The notes under the pieces are model-generated. The model was given only the letters and a program-made list of their open reading frames with translations. It was not told the origin of the DNA and searched no databases. 64,000 nt of DNA from Symbiodinium natans (taxonomy: Eukaryota > Sar > Dinophyceae > Suessiales > Symbiodiniaceae). Positions 53,101 to 64,000 of this stretch are shown here, piece by piece. The DNA is taken from assembly GCA_905221605.1 (NCBI GenBank), contig CAJNDS010002171.1:510501-574500 (forward strand), given 5' to 3'. Made by a program: the position numbers and the translations under genes. Every line of letters starts with the position of its first letter. Position 1 is the first letter of the stretch.

Positions 53101-55400
53101 CAACGCAGCAAACGGCTCGGCCCTCAGAGGAACCGCAGGGCAGCGCTAGCATAAGACAAACACAGCCGCTGCGGCAGATGGGCCAGCTGTTGCACGAGCG
53201 CCTGTCCACTGCAGAGGTACAATAGGGGAGTGTCCTCCAACTCCATAGTGAGGGTACAAGCATGGGACGGCCCAAAACATGGCTTCGAAGCCATCCACGC
53301 GAATCCTCGTGTGTTCAAGACCAACCACCAAGGTGACTGAGGAGCAGGCCGGGGTGAGGGATGGACAACCTGAAGCAAATGGGGATGGGCAAGAGGAAGA
53401 TGGGCACAACAAATGACAGCGGTCCAAAAAGTCCCCCGAGCAACCCGGGTCTCAGGCACCGAAGACTCCTACAAGCTCCTGCAAGTATAAGGCGGCAGGC
53501 TGAAAGCATGGTGAGATTTCCAGGCGCCTGCTTGCTTGTGCATCGTGGCAAAGACTGCCAGACTAGCAAGACTTATCTTCGCCCCCGCACAGCTCGCGCA
53601 GTTGGCCCGTGGTACCACAAATCGTGCAGCTGATAGCATTATGCATCGTTACTTGACCCTCAAGATGCGCGAATCAACCAAGGGAGACCTTGCTGAAAGA
53701 GGTGCTTGGGTTCGCAGAGTCTGGAATCACTGTCCTGAGTCTGTTCTCGGCCCCTGACCATTGCTGGCAACGTGTGCCGTCCGGGCTCTGTGGGTTGCAG
53801 TAGGGCCCGCCTGGCCTTGCCACTGCAAAGCCGCGAGCGACATGTCTGTCGGCCGCCTCCAGAACTGTGTGCCACCCTCACACGACCCAAGAAAAGCGCA
53901 CGCCTAGGCCGACGGATTTGTTGAGGCCAGGGGCAAGGCATCACGAGTAGATGTAAACGCGTCGAAGCCGTGTGGTTGCGGGACTTTCCTTGACAACCCA
54001 CAGTGGTGCTACGGTCTCCACTGCGGCGGTGCACGACCTGCCAGCTGGGCACCGGCACTTTCACAAATTCTGAAACAGGCAACAAGACGCCGTTGCTTTC
54101 TTGCTCAGCCTCAAGGGCAAACGAGACATTCGAAAGGGATAGCACATCCACGCCCGCCGGCCATCGACAGCAGGGCAGACCCGGAGCGGCCTCACTTCAA
54201 GAGGCCTGCCGCGTTGGCAACATCTATAGCAACCACGCCTGTCTTGGACAGGGCTGAAGGAAACGTGACCCGGCATACAATCATGGATCGAAGGCATCCA
54301 ACGCGCGTCTGGCCATCAAGGTTGTGAATGTCGCCTGAGCCTTTGGCAGCAAACACCGGTGCACCCCGCGGAGACGCGCAACTCGCTGGGGCTTCTTCTT
54401 CTTCTGAAGACATGGCTGGCACCTCCGGATGGAGCGGACAACACCTGCAGGTGTGTGTCGGCTTAGGCACCACAGGGAAGCCCAAGAAGCGCGACCTCCC
54501 GAGCGTGGGCGCGGGCGTGCGCGTGGGCGTGGGCGATCGCCAAGCCCCGCACAAACTGCTGACGTCTCCTTGGCCCTTTGCCTCGGAAGTACGTATTCCA
54601 CGTATTCACGGAGGGTTTGGGGCACTTGATGCGCTTGGCAGGCAAGCAAACTTCTGTCACGCGCACCGAGCTTGCACGGAAAAAAGAAGAAAACCCGGTT
54701 GCCTGCAGGCCAAGCACTGCTTGCAGACTTCGCTCCAAGCCGGTTGCCCTCAAACGCCTCAGCACGCTCTTCAGCACGGCCTTGAACAACGCAAGGAGGA
54801 GCAACCGCAGCATGCGGCTACAAAGCCGTCACCCTGGCCGGGCAAAGAGCCGGCGCAACCGTGGGCCCCTTAAACGGCCCCTTCTTGCACTGAATCCGAC
54901 AAGCCCATCTCTTGGAACATGCCCGCTTCCAGGGCGGAAACGCAGGGCAGTCTTCAGGGACTCCACGGCCTGAGGCCTCCTTGACCCGCGCCCCCCCGCC
55001 TTCTCCAACAAGGCCGCCACCTTCCCAAAGCTGCAGCCTGGGAGTCCTCTCCGGCTACTGAAGTACCTAAAGTGCCTCTTCTGGCGTCTTCGCGTCCGAC
55101 CTGGCCTCTGCAAACCAAGGCAGCGCCGAGGAGAGTGCCATGTCTTCCGAGCGATGCGAGAGTCTGGAAGGCTTCTGGCGCACAGCCCACTGCGGTGGCA
55201 CTTGGGCGATTCACGGTGCGTTACACTTGCTGGGCACCATGCCGAAGCAGTGCTACAGCAGAGAACAAGCGGGAAGCGGTCACACGGGATTTGCGCTCTA
55301 AAGCCGGTTGCAAGAAGGGATCCTCCCCACTCGCCCCTTGCCTCGAACCAAGCGACAGCTGTGGGCCTTCCTTTGCAGCAGTGCAGGGCGTCTCCCAGCG
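50200..55400. other. GC-rich spacer without supported genes
   Basis: Overlapping open frames in all six frames reflect base composition. None shows a domain, and none joins to a neighbour. A short degenerate ITS is at 51,040-51,100. Confidence 0.45.
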
Positions 55401-57017
55401 CAGGACAGTATCCGTATCACCGATCGCAGCCCGGACCACTCAGGTTTGCGGGACAGAGAGTGTCAGTGACAATGGACTCAAGCTCCCGTAGGGAATCGTA
55501 AAGGCCAAAAAGGCCTCCAAGGATCTCATCATCTGCCTCAGGAGGGGCTGGGGTTACAGCTGCCACGCGGGTAAACTCCGTGCTCCGTCGCTCTATCCGC
55601 GAACCTCCCCCGGCATGACTGATGCATGAGGTTCGTGTCGCGAGCCACATCTCCTTTCATGCTGGCAGGGCTCTGTCTTTGAAGATCCCCAGCGTGCTAG
55701 GACTACGGGGGATGGAAAATGGAGCTGCCAATGCCTGACGTCCCTGAGAGCTGTCTGGGCTACGAGGCTCCGCAACTCCGGAGTCTCACATGGTTGAATA
55801 ATTTCAGGATACACAGGCGAGAAAGAAAAATGGATTTTCATGCATCCAGGGACCTGCCAGCCAGTTGACTTGAACCTCAAGGCCAAAGGGCCAGACGGGC
55901 CCCAAAAATGGAGACGGATATTGGCACATCAGGACCCGAGACCCTGCCTCCCTCCATTTACAAAATGTGATCTTTGAAGCACGGCACGAAGGGATGAAGC
56001 GCATCCGCCAGCTTGATGCTCAGCAGGTCGTCAGACCTTCAAGCCAAGCAAACCCCAGTCAAGATCTCCCTGACAAGCTCGCTACGCGAAGTGAGTTTGC
56101 AAGTGACGTGCTCTTGCCATGGCGGGCAAAGTGCAGCAAAATGCTGCTCTCTTCTCTAGCAACTCAACAAACGGAACATGGACTCGCCACCAGCGTGGGA
56201 CGCGGGGACAAGGCGACGGTCCGGCCCATCATTCAGGGAGCAAACGGAACTCGCATCCTCCGACCCACTGGAGGAAAGCGCTAGTGCGTTTGCGGCTTCA
56301 TGCAGGCACGCAGATGTGCTCCAGCGGACTAGAGCCTGATTCGACCGGAATGCAATCCTTTCTGCATTGTGGGTCCCGTCATGATTCGGTGCGAATTAGT
56401 GGCCCATCCGCACGAACTGCGAACCCTGCTTATGTCGCGGGCAGAAACTATGGGGATTTCAGGCAGCTTCATGGCACGGCAAACCCTTTCTACCCTCCGT
56501 TCTGCGTAAGTTAAGCAGCGCAGCAAGTACATGCAAACCGTTCCCTGCGAGAGTGCGGAAAAGTCACGGACTTAAGATAACATCGGTGTCCACAGCCGAG
56601 TGTTGCAGCCCCTGAATAGTAGGCTCACAAGAGCTGAGGTCACTCACGAGCGCCCTCGGCAGTGAGTTCGCGATGACTTCGCTTATTTTGGGGTGAGCTC
56701 GCGTGAGCTCGTTACGATTCTGGCAGCTGAATGCAGAAGCTGAAGCGACCGGCGCTGAAGGGTACTGCAGGGTAGGTACCGGCACGTTGGGGGCACCTTT
56801 AGCCTTCTTCTAACAACTCGATGAGATCTCCCTTTCTGCGCGAAGGGAGCAATGTGGCAGTAGGCAGAGGTTGCGAACATGTTCTGCCAAGGCAACCTCA
56901 AGCTTGCGAAGGCCTGCTGATATCCATCGACTGTAGACGAATGCCCAAGCGAAGCTGATCATTGTGCGAACGGCGACTTTGTCCGCTCTCTCGGTGTCAA
57001 GGAGGCGGCCTCCCAAA

Positions 57018-57065
57018 CCCTAAACCCTCAACCCTGAACCCTAAACCCTAAGCCCTAAACCCTAG
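57018..57065. repeat. Short CCCTAAA block
   Basis: Six imperfect heptamers, followed by 'aaaaccctataaaacc'-like repeats to 57,235. Confidence 0.8.
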
Positions 57066-57640
57066 CAGCTGCTTGTCAATTGGAGTAAAAACTCTCGCGG
57101 CCATCACCGGTCTCAGGTCAAGACCCAAGAGCCAAAACAAAGACCTTCTTGGACGAACCAACAAAACCCTATAAAACCTTATTAAAACCCTACAGCAGCC
57201 TACCAAAACCCTATACAAACCCTATAAACACCAAGTTAAGTTAAGTGACCGAGGTTACGGGACCGCATACTTTTGGCAGAAGCACAACCTCAGGGCAGGC
57301 CGGACGAGCGAGTGACAGCCGATCCCCAGGCCCCCCTTCAAAAGTCTCCTGGAGCTCACAACTAGTCACACGTCTCGTGGCGCGGTGTAGGGCTTGAGGA
57401 TGCAGCGCAAGACCCACTTCCGCTGCCAGGGGCGCGCGCCTTCGAATGCTCGAAGTGGCCGCCTGTGTTGACCGCATCCGTCTCGCCGGAAGGCGTGTGG
57501 CTTGAGAGAACCGAGAAAATCGACGAGAGACCGAAGCGGTCTCTGCAAAAGGGCCAGCTGATAGCTTGGAATGCACGGCAGGGCACAATCCTTTTGGGAA
57601 AGCCAGCTGCCTCTCAAAGCTGCACCTGACTTTGAGATTC

Positions 57641-57759
57641 GGGGCCAAGCAACCACATAAACATAAGGATCCTACAAACAGGGTTTTCTTGGAATCCCCC
57701 TTATAGGGGCCCGCATGCCCCAATAGCCGGATCCTTATGTTTATGTGGTTTTTTGGGCC
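57641..57759. mobile_element. Foldback element, 22-bp perfect inverted repeat
   Basis: AACCACATAAACATAAGGAT followed by CC at 57,651-57,672 is exactly inverted at 57,729-57,750; imperfect pairing extends to GGGCCAAGC / TTTGGGCCC. The loop is 56 bp. It is a MITE or hairpin with no coding capacity. Confidence 0.75.
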
Positions 57760-57875
57760 CTTGTTTGTTGGTCCCCGAAGACAAGAGCTCCTCATGCAAC
57801 GCTTTCGGCCTCGACCCGGGTGCTGCTCAAAGGGCGCCGCCAGTGCCTTTATCCTCTTTATTGCAATGCCTTGAC

Positions 57876-58443
57876 AGCGCCTTAGGATATTCGGTGTAGT
57901 GACACAAGGCTGCGTACGTAGGATGGAAAAACAAATGGCGTGTGGCTTTATGCGTCTGCTATCGTCCACTCAGATTGAGCGCTTCTACCCCGTCCAGGTG
58001 TACAGTCACCCCGACCGCAAGGGGAGCAGTCACATACCGGCATCGGCACCACAAGGTACCCGAGCGTTGATCATGCTCTCCGGGGTAGCGGCCACTGTGC
58101 CACAAGGGGCGACCACGTCAGAACCCGTCTTTTCGCCATGACAGTGCCCTAGGATATTCGGCGTAATGACACAAGGCTGCATATGTAGGATGGAAAAACA
58201 AATGGCGTGTGGCTTTATGCGTCTGCTATCGTCCACTCAGATCGAGCGCTTCTATAAGCAGCACATTTGTGTCACGCCGCCCAGGAATACAGTCACCCCG
58301 ACGCCAAAGGCGCGGTGCCAAGGGGAGCAGTCACATGCCGGCATCAGCACCACAAGATACCCGAGCGTTGATCATGCTCTCCGATGTAGTGGGCTCTGTG
58401 CCACAAGGGGCGACCACGTCAGAACCAGTCTTTTCGCCCGTGG
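57876..58443. repeat. Tandem direct duplication
   Basis: A 265-bp unit ('taggatattcggtgta' to 'gtcttttcgcc') is followed directly by a second copy of about 300 bp with a 40-bp insertion ('agcagcacatttgtgtcacg'). Confidence 0.85.
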
Positions 58444-60499
58444 CCATGCCCAGTAACGCCCGCCAAGGTTCCTCACCCTGTTGTCAGACGTAGCCTCGCA
58501 AAAACTCAAGGACCGGCCACATGCAGAAGAAACTGCTGGGCTGCTGCTCTGCTGCTGCTCTAAGCCTCAGCGTCGCCTTTCTGTGCTTGAAAGTGGTCTC
58601 ATTGGCCTCGCTTGCCGTGAAGCTGCAGCAAGCAGTTTGGCGAGCACCCTTGTGCCGGCAAGACCACATGCATTCCCACTGCACCGGAACAAAACGAGCT
58701 GCCGCTCAGGGACTGGCCATGCAGCCGCCCACGTCAATCCGCGCACGATCTGGCATGGATTCTGTTCACAAGATTCTTGTGGCATCTACATGCCGTGATG
58801 CTACCAAACTCCTTGGTGGCATCGGTGCTGACCTTAGCACTGCTCGCTGGCGAGCGGAGCATGTGTCATTGCGAAGGATTGTGGAACTCAACCGGTGTCC
58901 CAGCTCCAGCAGCACCCCATGACTGAAGTGCATCCGGGGACGGACTCACCTCAGGGCACAGCGGGCTCCAGCGAGAGGCCCGATCGGCATGCTGGCAGTT
59001 GCTTGCTTGGAAATGCTCTGCCACGAGAGCATCGTAACACGCGGTGCGTCAGGCGATGCAGCATGCAGGTGTACTGACCTTTCAGCAAGAAAACATGGCT
59101 CAAGGACTCTGGGGCAAACTCAAGTCCGCAGAGACCACTACGGGCACCGTAGGTAATCCTTGGCCCCCATAAGGGCCCCTCCAAGGACCTCACGATCTGC
59201 CTCTGGAGGGGCTTGTAGTCCAGCTGCCACGCAGGCGAGCTCTGTGCTCCCTCGCTCTATCTGCAGACCTTCCCTGCATGACTGATGCACAACCGGGGCC
59301 GCATCAGAATAACGAGGCACATCTCCTTGCATTCTGGCAGGGCTCCGTCTTTGAAGCACAGCACGAAAGGATTGAGCGAGTCCGCTGGTTTGATGCTAAC
59401 CAAAACGTCAGAAGATCAAGCCAAGCAAACCCCGGTCAAGAGTACCAGGGCACCGCACGGTCTCCCTGCTGCGAGAACTCATGGAGCGAATGTGTGCCCG
59501 ATTGAGAGGCCAAAACTGACAAGCTCGCTACGCCAAGTGAGTTTGGAAGTGACATGCTCTTGACATCGCGGGCAAAGTGCAGCAGCTCAGCATATGCCAT
59601 ATGCAGCCGGCGAATGCTTTCTTCGCTGGCAAATCAACACACTGAACATGGACTCGCCACCTGCGTAATACGCAGGGGCAAGGCCGGTCAGGCCCAAAAT
59701 TCAGGGAGCACACAAAACTCGTATCCTCCCACCAACTGGAGGAAAGCACTACTGCATTCTTGACTTCATGCAGGCACGCAGATGTGCTCCAGTAAGGGCC
59801 CAACAGGCATGCTGGCAGTTGCTTGCTTGGACATGCTCTGCCATGAAAGCATGGTAGCACGCGGTGCATCAGGCGATGCAGCATGCAGGTGTACTGACCT
59901 TTCAGAAACAACATGGCTCAAGGACTCTGAAGCAAACTCAAGTCTGCACAGGCCACTCAAGCCCACGGCACTGTCGGTAATATCTGCCAAGGGTCCCCCA
60001 TAAGTGCCCCTCCAAGGATCTCACGATCTGCCTCTGTCAACCCTGATGGGTCAGGTGCTCCTAGTAAACACTGTGCACCGTCGCGGCCTTATCCGCGACC
60101 CTCCCCACTGAATGAGTGGTGCACAACCGAAGCCCCATCGGGATAACCAGGACCCAGAGAAGTAGAACGGCCCTCTGCCTGGGCCCGCCAGAATCCGACC
60201 CAAGATTTTTGGCAAGAAAGAAGAAAGGGTACTTGGACCAGTTTCAGGCTGACCTTCAGAGGAGGTTTCGAGTGTTTTCCTGGTCGTAGGGAACTGGCAG
60301 CGAACACCGGCTGGACTCGGGCGTCCAAAAACAAGAAGACAGCCAACAGCTACCTGCGGTTATCTTGCAAAATCACGATTGTGCGGCATGGCTACGTTGT
60401 TATCTAAAAACCCTTTGACCGGCTAGGGTTAAAGAAGTGTCTTGGATGGAGCACGGAAGACGAGGATCGTACATTCAGCCACCAAATTCCGACCGTCGG

Positions 60500-63150
60500 G
60501 GGTGGTACTGTAAAGGAAAGACTCGGAGTGGAGCAAAGCACGCAGGCCCCAGAAAAACTTAAACTGCTCGCCCTCGCGCAACCGCTGGAACAGGGCAATA
60601 GATCCCATTCTGCACAAAGCAAGCACTGTCGCTCAAGCACAAGCTACTTGGGCCACCCCCTTCGCTGCTTCTTCGTGCGTCAAGGATTCTACGCAAGCAG
60701 CATGCACTAGGCGGGCGCGCGTGTGTGCTGCGGTAGGCGCCCGACCGACATGGATGCCTTCCATCTGGAAGTTCGTCTTACCTTATGCACGTATGGACGA
60801 AAGTTTGCAACGTCCGGCAGGCGCGCATCCGAGCCCGAGCCCTTTCTGCAAACGCTCTGCTGGGTCCAAGTTCATCAAGCCACATGCACGCGACGGCTAC
60901 ATTCGCTCCCTTCCCTTCAGAGAGAAGGCAGCTCATGGTAGGAACCCTTTGACGTTCAAGGCACCCCTGCAATGTTGCCAAAAATCCTGGGCACCGACAA
61001 CGTTGTGACCTCTGCAACCTGGGCCGACCTGTGTAGCAAGAGAGAACGATGGGTACTGGCTGACCTTCAGAGGAGGTTTCGGGCGTTTTCCTGGTTGCAC
61101 CGACTGGATTCGGGCGTCCCAAAACAAGGGGACAGCCAACAGCTACCCGCGCTTATCTTACAAAATCGCGAGTGTGCGGCATTCTTGAGGATTGTAGCAA
61201 AACGGAAGGTGCGCCAAACTGTGTGGGCCCCAGATTGCTAACGGGATGAGTTACGTGAAGGGTCCTTGAACAGCGCGAAGCTGCGTGAATCAACACGGGG
61301 TTATGCGAAGGGATGGGAGTTTCACGAACCGCTTGCGATGGTGGGAGGGGTTCCATGAACACAAGTGAATCTCAGACAGCTGTCCTGGAAAACCGGTGAC
61401 CCCTTGGTCACGCGGGTTGCGCAAAGGCCCGCCCGGTACCGCGAAGTGGTAATGCCACGGGCAAGATGGGAGGGCTTGCACGACCTGCGAAAGTCAGACC
61501 GCTGCTCTAGAGAATGGGGTGACGCTCTACTTTTGTCCCTGAATGGGGAAGACTCGGAGTGGAGCAAAACGTGCAGGCCCAAAAAGACTTAAACTGCTCG
61601 TGCACCACTGGTGCAGGGGCATACGATCCCATTCTGCACAAAGCAAGCACTGTCGCTCAAGCACAAACTACTTGGCCGCTCCCTTCACTGCTTGTTGGTG
61701 CGTCAAGAATTATGTGCAGTAGCTCGCACGTAGCTTCTGTCTAGGAGTTCGTCTTTCCGCGGACTCATGGATGCGAGTTTGCAACGTCCGGCACGCGCGC
61801 ATCCGAGCCCGAGCCCTTTCTGCAAATGCTCTGCTGGGTCCAAGTTCATCAAGCCACATGCACTCGACGGCTACATTCGCTCCCTTCCCTTCAGAGTGAA
61901 GGCAGCTCATGGTAGGAACCCTTTGACGTTCAAGGCACCCCTGCAATGTTGCCAAAAATCCTGGGCACCGGTAAGGTGTGACTTCTGTGCTCAGGGCCTC
62001 AGGGCTCAGTGTTCAGGTGGACACCGGCCGATGCCCAGGACAGGCCCGGTTCACATCCCGATTTGCCGCAGGCGCGTAGTCTGCAAGATGTCTTCAAAGG
62101 CAGCATCCAAGAGCATTGCCAGGACACCAAGGACTACAGCCTTCCGGTGGCGTTGGCATCGCCGCAGCTGTGCAGAACCTCCGCTGGACAACCTAGAGCT
62201 CAAGCCTCGCTCACCATCTGCTTAGGGTTTAGGGTGTAGGGTTTCAGGGTTTAGGGTTTGGGGTTGCAGTGTTGCAGTCGACAGAGCCCCTGCGAGACTG
62301 GCTTGGGGGGCTGACAGAGCCAATAACCGGACCGAGATTAGAAGAACGGCCCGATTGTCAAATGGGAGCCCATAGATGATGTCACTGAAACCAAACATGC
62401 AACTTCGCGGTGATGTCTGCACTTCCATGTGAACTCTGCATGCAGCCCCATGAACCAGACTAGGCATTACCTGAGAAGCAAGGTCGGACTTTGGCCACCG
62501 GTAGCTTAAGTCAGAGGGCGCCCCCTCAAATCCCACAAGTCCCAAGCGAAACCCCCAACGCGCCCTGCAAAGGTGAAAAACCTGCGGCTTGAGAACTTAT
62601 TGTGGATTAAAAGCCCGGCTTTCAGGCTTCAGCCGACGGTTCAAGGATTTCAAAGAAGCAAAAGCTTAAAACTGCTCGTGCACCGCTGGCAAGGGGGGCA
62701 TGCGATCCCATTCTGCACAAAGCAAGTACTGTCGCTCAAGCACAAGCTACTCAGGCCACCCCGCGATCTGTGCTTCTTGGTTTGATGGCTTTTGGTGTGG
62801 GATTGTATGCAAGTATGACACGCACTGGGCGCTCATGTGCGTTGCCATCGGTGCCCAACCGACACACAGCGATGCCTTCCATCTGGAAGTTCGTCTTTCC
62901 ACGGACTCATGGTGTCATGGACGAAAGTTTGCAACGTCCGGCAGGCGTGCATCCGAGACATTTCTGCAAACTCTCTGCTACGTCCAAAATCATCGAGCGA
63001 CATGTGACAGCTACATTCCATTCCTTCCGAATGAAAGCGCCTGAACCACAACCCATTCTAAGGTACTAAACGGGACTTCACGTTGAAGGGGGGACTGTTA
63101 GGACCTCCTTACAGGAACCCTTTGACGCTCAAGGGAGCCCTGGCCTAGGC
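60500..63150. repeat. About 1-kb unit in three diverged copies
   Basis: 'ccattctgcacaaagcaag' occurs at 60,605, 61,630 and 62,708, and 'ttccatctggaagttcgtct' with 'gtttgcaacgtccggca' follows at 60,760, 61,745 (partial) and 62,877. Order is kept, so this is a tandem array with indels. A related piece at 60,225-60,395 recurs at 61,045-61,190. Confidence 0.75.
62222..62262. repeat. Short degenerate TTTAGGG block
   Basis: About five imperfect heptamers, no exon seen beside it. Confidence 0.6.
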
Positions 63151-63349
63151 ACCGGCGAAGTTGTGGCTTCTGTGCCCAGGGCCTCAGGGCAATGGAAAGT
63201 CCTCCGATGGAGTTCCAGAACAGGGCCGGTCGTCATCCCCGTTCTCCATGGCAGCTTGCCGTAGGCGCTTCACAGGTGACAGCTCCTCCCGTGCAGCACA
63301 CGAAAGGCTGAGTAGGCTGCAAGATGTCTTCGCAAGCAGCACCCAGGCA

Positions 63350-63560
63350 CATTGACGGTGGCCATGCTGCACCGTACGAGCTTCCTTCTTGGTTTAGGAT
63401 CGGGCAGCAGCTCAATATGTGAGAGAATCCCAGGCAGCAACCTCAACGGAACGCCTTCCGGGCCCAACAAAACTTCGTCCACCTGCATGTCGTACGCAGG
63501 ATATGGGTCCAACCGGCGCAAGCAAAAGCCCGATCTTAACCGCGGCCCAGCAAGGTGCTT
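63350..63560 (-). CDS. Unnamed exon
   Basis: The minus strand reads GPRLRSGFCLRRLDPYPAYD, MQVDEVLLGPEGVPLRLLPG and ILSHIELLPDPKPRRKL, clearly more protein-like than the other frames. No family is recognised. Exon edges are not fixed. Confidence 0.4.
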
Positions 63561-63704
63561 GCGGATCTGTGGCCTGCGCGCTGTCTCCTGGATGCAATCA
63601 GACGTTCCACTGTAGGGGAGGTTCCGCTGTAAGCAAGGCATGTTGCGCCAGTGCTACCCTCTCCGGCCAGCCTGCCTAGGGGGGGTCCCTAGACGAGCCT
63701 CCGA

Positions 63705-63790
63705 ATAAATGGATGAATCGGGCAACTCGGACCACCTTTCGGGGGGCCTCGTAGTAGATGGGTGAATCGGGCAGCTCAGACCACCCCCCC
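63705..63790. repeat. Short tandem duplication
   Basis: 'gatgaatcgggcaactcgga' and 'gggtgaatcgggcagctcaga' with 'ccacc' follow each other about 47 bp apart. The remaining sequence to the window end shows no supported gene. Confidence 0.7.
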
Positions 63791-64000
63791 AGAAGCACCC
63801 CCTGTCAGACCCCCCTCCAAGGCTAAAAATGCCTTTAAACACGTCATCTTCTTGTTTTCTACCTTTTACTACTGTTGTTGTCTTTATTTTTTCGTTTACA
63901 CCTCTCTGTCCCGATCCGGTTCTTGGCATGGCAGGCGGACGAAACGACACGCCCTATGCTGGCAAGAAGAGCAAGGCGCATCGGCACCACTCCTTGAAAT

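Larger units (their letters stand above)
55500..60100. repeat. Dispersed repeat family, several copies
   Basis: 'ctttgaagcacggcacgaa' through 'aagccaagcaaaccccagtcaag' (55,970-56,065) recurs at 59,348-59,440. 'ggcatgctggcagttgcttgcttgg' through 'ctcacgatctgcctctg' (58,985-59,205) recurs at 59,806-60,037. No protein is supported. Confidence 0.7.

Noticed and set aside
54061-55491. GC-rich overlapping ORFs suggesting a bacterial insert
   Set aside because: No operon layout, ribosome-binding sites or known bacterial proteins; the open frames follow from base composition.
1-64000. rRNA, tRNA or spliced-leader RNA genes
   Set aside because: I looked for the 22-nt spliced leader and for tRNA T-loop motifs and saw none; a tRNAscan or Infernal run would be decisive.

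Overview
The window reads as nuclear DNA of a dinoflagellate, most likely Suessiales/Symbiodiniaceae-like. The reasons are TTTAGGG-type telomeric repeats, introns with GC or GA donors and AG acceptors, a multi-exon PPR gene of the kind abundant in Symbiodinium, a Copia-type element with CCCH knuckles, long intergenic repeats, and supported genes almost all on one strand (minus). The order assignment is inference; no rRNA or spliced-leader RNA gene is present to fix it.

Layout. 1-3.75 kb: the gag-protease half of a Copia-like retrotransposon (minus), with the next pol frame entered in -1. 3.96-18.8 kb: an apparent desert of interstitial telomeric repeats (ITS) in both orientations. Read on the minus strand it is a split ion-channel gene: 17 short exons from 18,792 to 9,305 join in frame to give S1-S6 plus the start of a cyclic-nucleotide-binding-like domain, and the ITS blocks are its introns. 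19.9-23.3 kb: a ten-exon PPR gene (minus) whose exons total exactly 569 codons including the stop; several of its introns are ITS arrays. 24.1-25.0 kb: a four-exon gene (minus) for a 157-aa acidic, probably N-myristoylated protein; its first intron is an ITS array flanked by an 8-bp duplication. 25-64 kb: sparse exons (TIR-like, ZU5-like, TPR, an array of 33-nt coiled-coil micro-exons, several unnamed) among MITEs, microsatellites, segmental duplications and a decayed Copia RNase H.

Main result. Telomeric repeats in this window are spliced as introns. At several sites the coding sequence on both sides of an ITS array rejoins in frame through a GC-AG or GA-AG intron, and 4-11 bp are duplicated at the two edges, as expected for insertion. 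A second intron family with terminal inverted repeats (TCATAGTTGGG) occurs three times in two unrelated genes, which is the signature of an introner element. The decisive test is RNA-seq or full-length cDNA over 4-25 kb.
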